Assembly (NCBI RefSeq): GCF_050937815.1
Contig: NZ_JACDIJ010000001.1
Location: forward strand, 372,001-436,000
Length of the DNA: 64,000 nt
Source: Treponema_C sp050937815
GTDB taxonomy: Bacteria > Spirochaetota > Spirochaetia > Treponematales > Treponemataceae
Direction: 5' to 3'
Positions 62,933 to 64,000 of the stretch are shown here, one piece after another. The translations under genes and the position numbers were made by a program. Every line of letters starts with the position of its first letter. The stretch's first letter is position 1. The notes under the pieces were generated by a model that had not been told where the DNA came from, ran no database searches, and was given only the letters and a program-made list of their open reading frames with translations.

Positions 62933-63295
62933 CTAAAATGTAACACATTTTCCATACTCAATAGAATAGAAAACAACCCCTATATCATTTTCATTTTTTG
63001 ACCAAACTTGAAGAGTCGAATAAGTAAATTTCCAAACGATATGTCTAACGGTAACTCCGCCATCCAACTCTTCTTTGGTAAAATATGCGTTAAAATCGGG
63101 TTCCATTTCATATCCCGAGATATCTTTGGGAATGGTTTTGTATTCATCTAAATACGGAGCACCGATTTTTTTAATCAGCTCATCAATATTTTGTCCGACA
63201 TACGTATCATATGTACAGCGGGGAACGCATAAACAATTCATGCAGCTACATAGACAGATAACGGCAAAAAATAATAAAAACAACTTTTTTATCAT
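62933..63295 (-). CDS. Small lipoprotein of unknown function
   Basis: 120 residues from the ATG at 63295, with GGGGGA a few bases upstream; an ATG at 63301 is also possible. The signal peptide (MIKKLFLLFFAVICLCSC) ends in a lipobox-like LCSC. The mature part begins with four further Cys and then YVGQNIDELIKKIGAPYLDE, which resembles the small SmpA/BamE-like or related lipoproteins where a GxxxxELxxxxGxP pattern is common. Function not known. Confidence 0.6.
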   Translation of the reverse strand: MIKKLFLLFFAVICLCSCMNCLCVPRCTYDTYVGQNIDELIKKIGAPYLDEYKTIPKDISGYEMEPDFNAYFTKEELDGGVTVRHIVWKFTYSTLQVWSKNENDIGVVFYSIEYGKCVTF

Positions 63296-63365
63296 TGACA
63301 TCCCCCGGTACAACATCCGCCAAGGCTTCATATTCCCACATTTACGCCGATATCGATACTATAAA

Positions 63366-63947
63366 TCAGCGGATAGCTTCTAAATACGTATCGACATAAT
63401 CGATAGACAAAGCGTTATTCTCCGATTTTAAATGAGCTAAAAATAGTTTTTGTATCACTTTGCCTTTAGATCCCGACACATGTACGACAGTTAAAAAAGT
63501 ATCATTTTTTGAAACAGCTTGATTATAACTTTCCAGATATTTTTGTATTCGTTTGCGCTCGCTATACAAAAGTTCTTTTTCAAAAACGGTATATTCTTTT
63601 TCTTCGAATTCTTTTTTATGGTAAGAAAAATAATCCTTATAATTTATAAATGTTTGTTTATCTATATCCGCTACAGTGAGAGCATACCGATGTGAAGATA
63701 AAAGATAGCTGCCTTCCTCTATACCGCTCCATTTGTAAGTATAATCCGGTATAAAAGATAGACCGACACAAGCTGTTCCCGACACAAAAAGAATTATAGA
63801 CAGCATTATAAAAGCTCTTTTTCTAAAAACTTTATCCCGCTCGGACAGCGCAAAACTATGTTTTATTTTTTTTACGACAATAGTTAAAAACAAAAATCCT
63901 GCTGTAAAAAAAGAAAGTCCTGTTAAAAGATATCGTATGTTATTCAT
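63366..63947 (-). CDS. Membrane protein of unknown function, two N-terminal spans
   Basis: 193 residues. Two hydrophobic segments (about 6-26 and 47-67) with a basic loop between; the remaining 125 residues are charged, Lys/Tyr/Ser-rich and probably outside the membrane or helical (EFEEKEYTVFEKELLYSERKR). No SD before the ATG at 63947. No family is recognised. It is followed at 35 bases by the lipoprotein gene and may be cotranscribed with it. Confidence 0.6.
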   Translation of the reverse strand: MNNIRYLLTGLSFFTAGFLFLTIVVKKIKHSFALSERDKVFRKRAFIMLSIILFVSGTACVGLSFIPDYTYKWSGIEEGSYLLSSHRYALTVADIDKQTFINYKDYFSYHKKEFEEKEYTVFEKELLYSERKRIQKYLESYNQAVSKNDTFLTVVHVSGSKGKVIQKLFLAHLKSENNALSIDYVDTYLEAIR

Positions 63948-64000
63948 TTTGTGTGTCCGAATTATTGTCTGTTATTTACTTTCCACATTCCGTTAAATTA

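Overview
The window reads as the chromosome of a spirochaete, most probably a Treponema (species not resolved). Supporting signs are the periplasmic-flagellum rod genes flgF-flgG with a short FlgJ-type rod-binding protein lacking a muramidase domain, secreted binding proteins with the ending typical of treponemal exports, several TRAP and ABC uptake systems, and moderate-GC, tightly packed genes. No tRNA, rRNA, CRISPR array, transposase or integrase is visible. Many genes have strong Shine-Dalgarno (SD) sequences, but several start only 5-8 bases after a -10 box and probably make leaderless mRNA.

Layout. 1-6.9 kb: partial thiamine pyrophosphokinase, CCA-adding enzyme, a stand-alone (p)ppGpp-hydrolase-like HD protein, valS and uppP. 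7-13 kb: a HAD phosphatase and a LacI-controlled operon for uptake and cleavage of glycerol-phosphate-type compounds (binding protein, two permeases, glycerophosphodiesterase). 13-13.5 kb: three tandem copies of a hairpin-rich repeat, each of the later ones starting with an SD and a tiny ORF. 13.5-15.9 kb: a metallo-beta-lactamase-fold lipoprotein and an M18 aminopeptidase. 15.9-18.1 kb: flgF-flgG-flgJ behind a sigma-28-like promoter. 18.1-24.6 kb: a TetR-linked efflux system in which the RND pump and the TolC-type outer-membrane channel form one 1539-residue ORF. 24.8-28.2 kb: yajC-secD-secF.

28.3-32.9 kb: an L-tartrate dehydratase/permease cassette with two GntR regulators, bounded by two identical 83-bp repeats that act as terminator hairpins. 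33-44.9 kb: a hexuronate module: uxaC-uxuA-uxuB on one strand; a YesM/YesN two-component system and a TRAP transporter on the other, with two secreted esterases placed between dctQ and dctM. Together these could free uronate from esters, import it and convert it to 2-keto-3-deoxygluconate.

44.9-56.5 kb: housekeeping genes: family-4 uracil-DNA glycosylase, priA, a DtxR-type regulator, truA, a DUF2225 protein, acpS, the c-di-AMP pair cdaA/ybbR, folP, dxs (apparently with a CTG start), a 29-residue AURKAIP1/COX24-type protein, miaA and rpoZ. 57-61.4 kb: an Old Yellow Enzyme oxidoreductase behind another copy of the hairpin repeat, and a sugar ABC importer with a LacI-type operator. 61.4-64 kb: a pyrimidine-dimer glycosylase and small, poorly conserved membrane proteins or lipoproteins with signs of duplication and decay.

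The most unusual items are the dispersed modular hairpin repeats (13 kb, 56.8 kb, 62.1 kb, related hairpins at 5.95 kb), which sit at gene starts, keep their loops while changing their stems in a compensatory way, and carry a mini-ORF ending in GTC-TAA; the terminator-flanked tartrate cassette; the RND-TolC fusion; and the esterases embedded in a TRAP operon.
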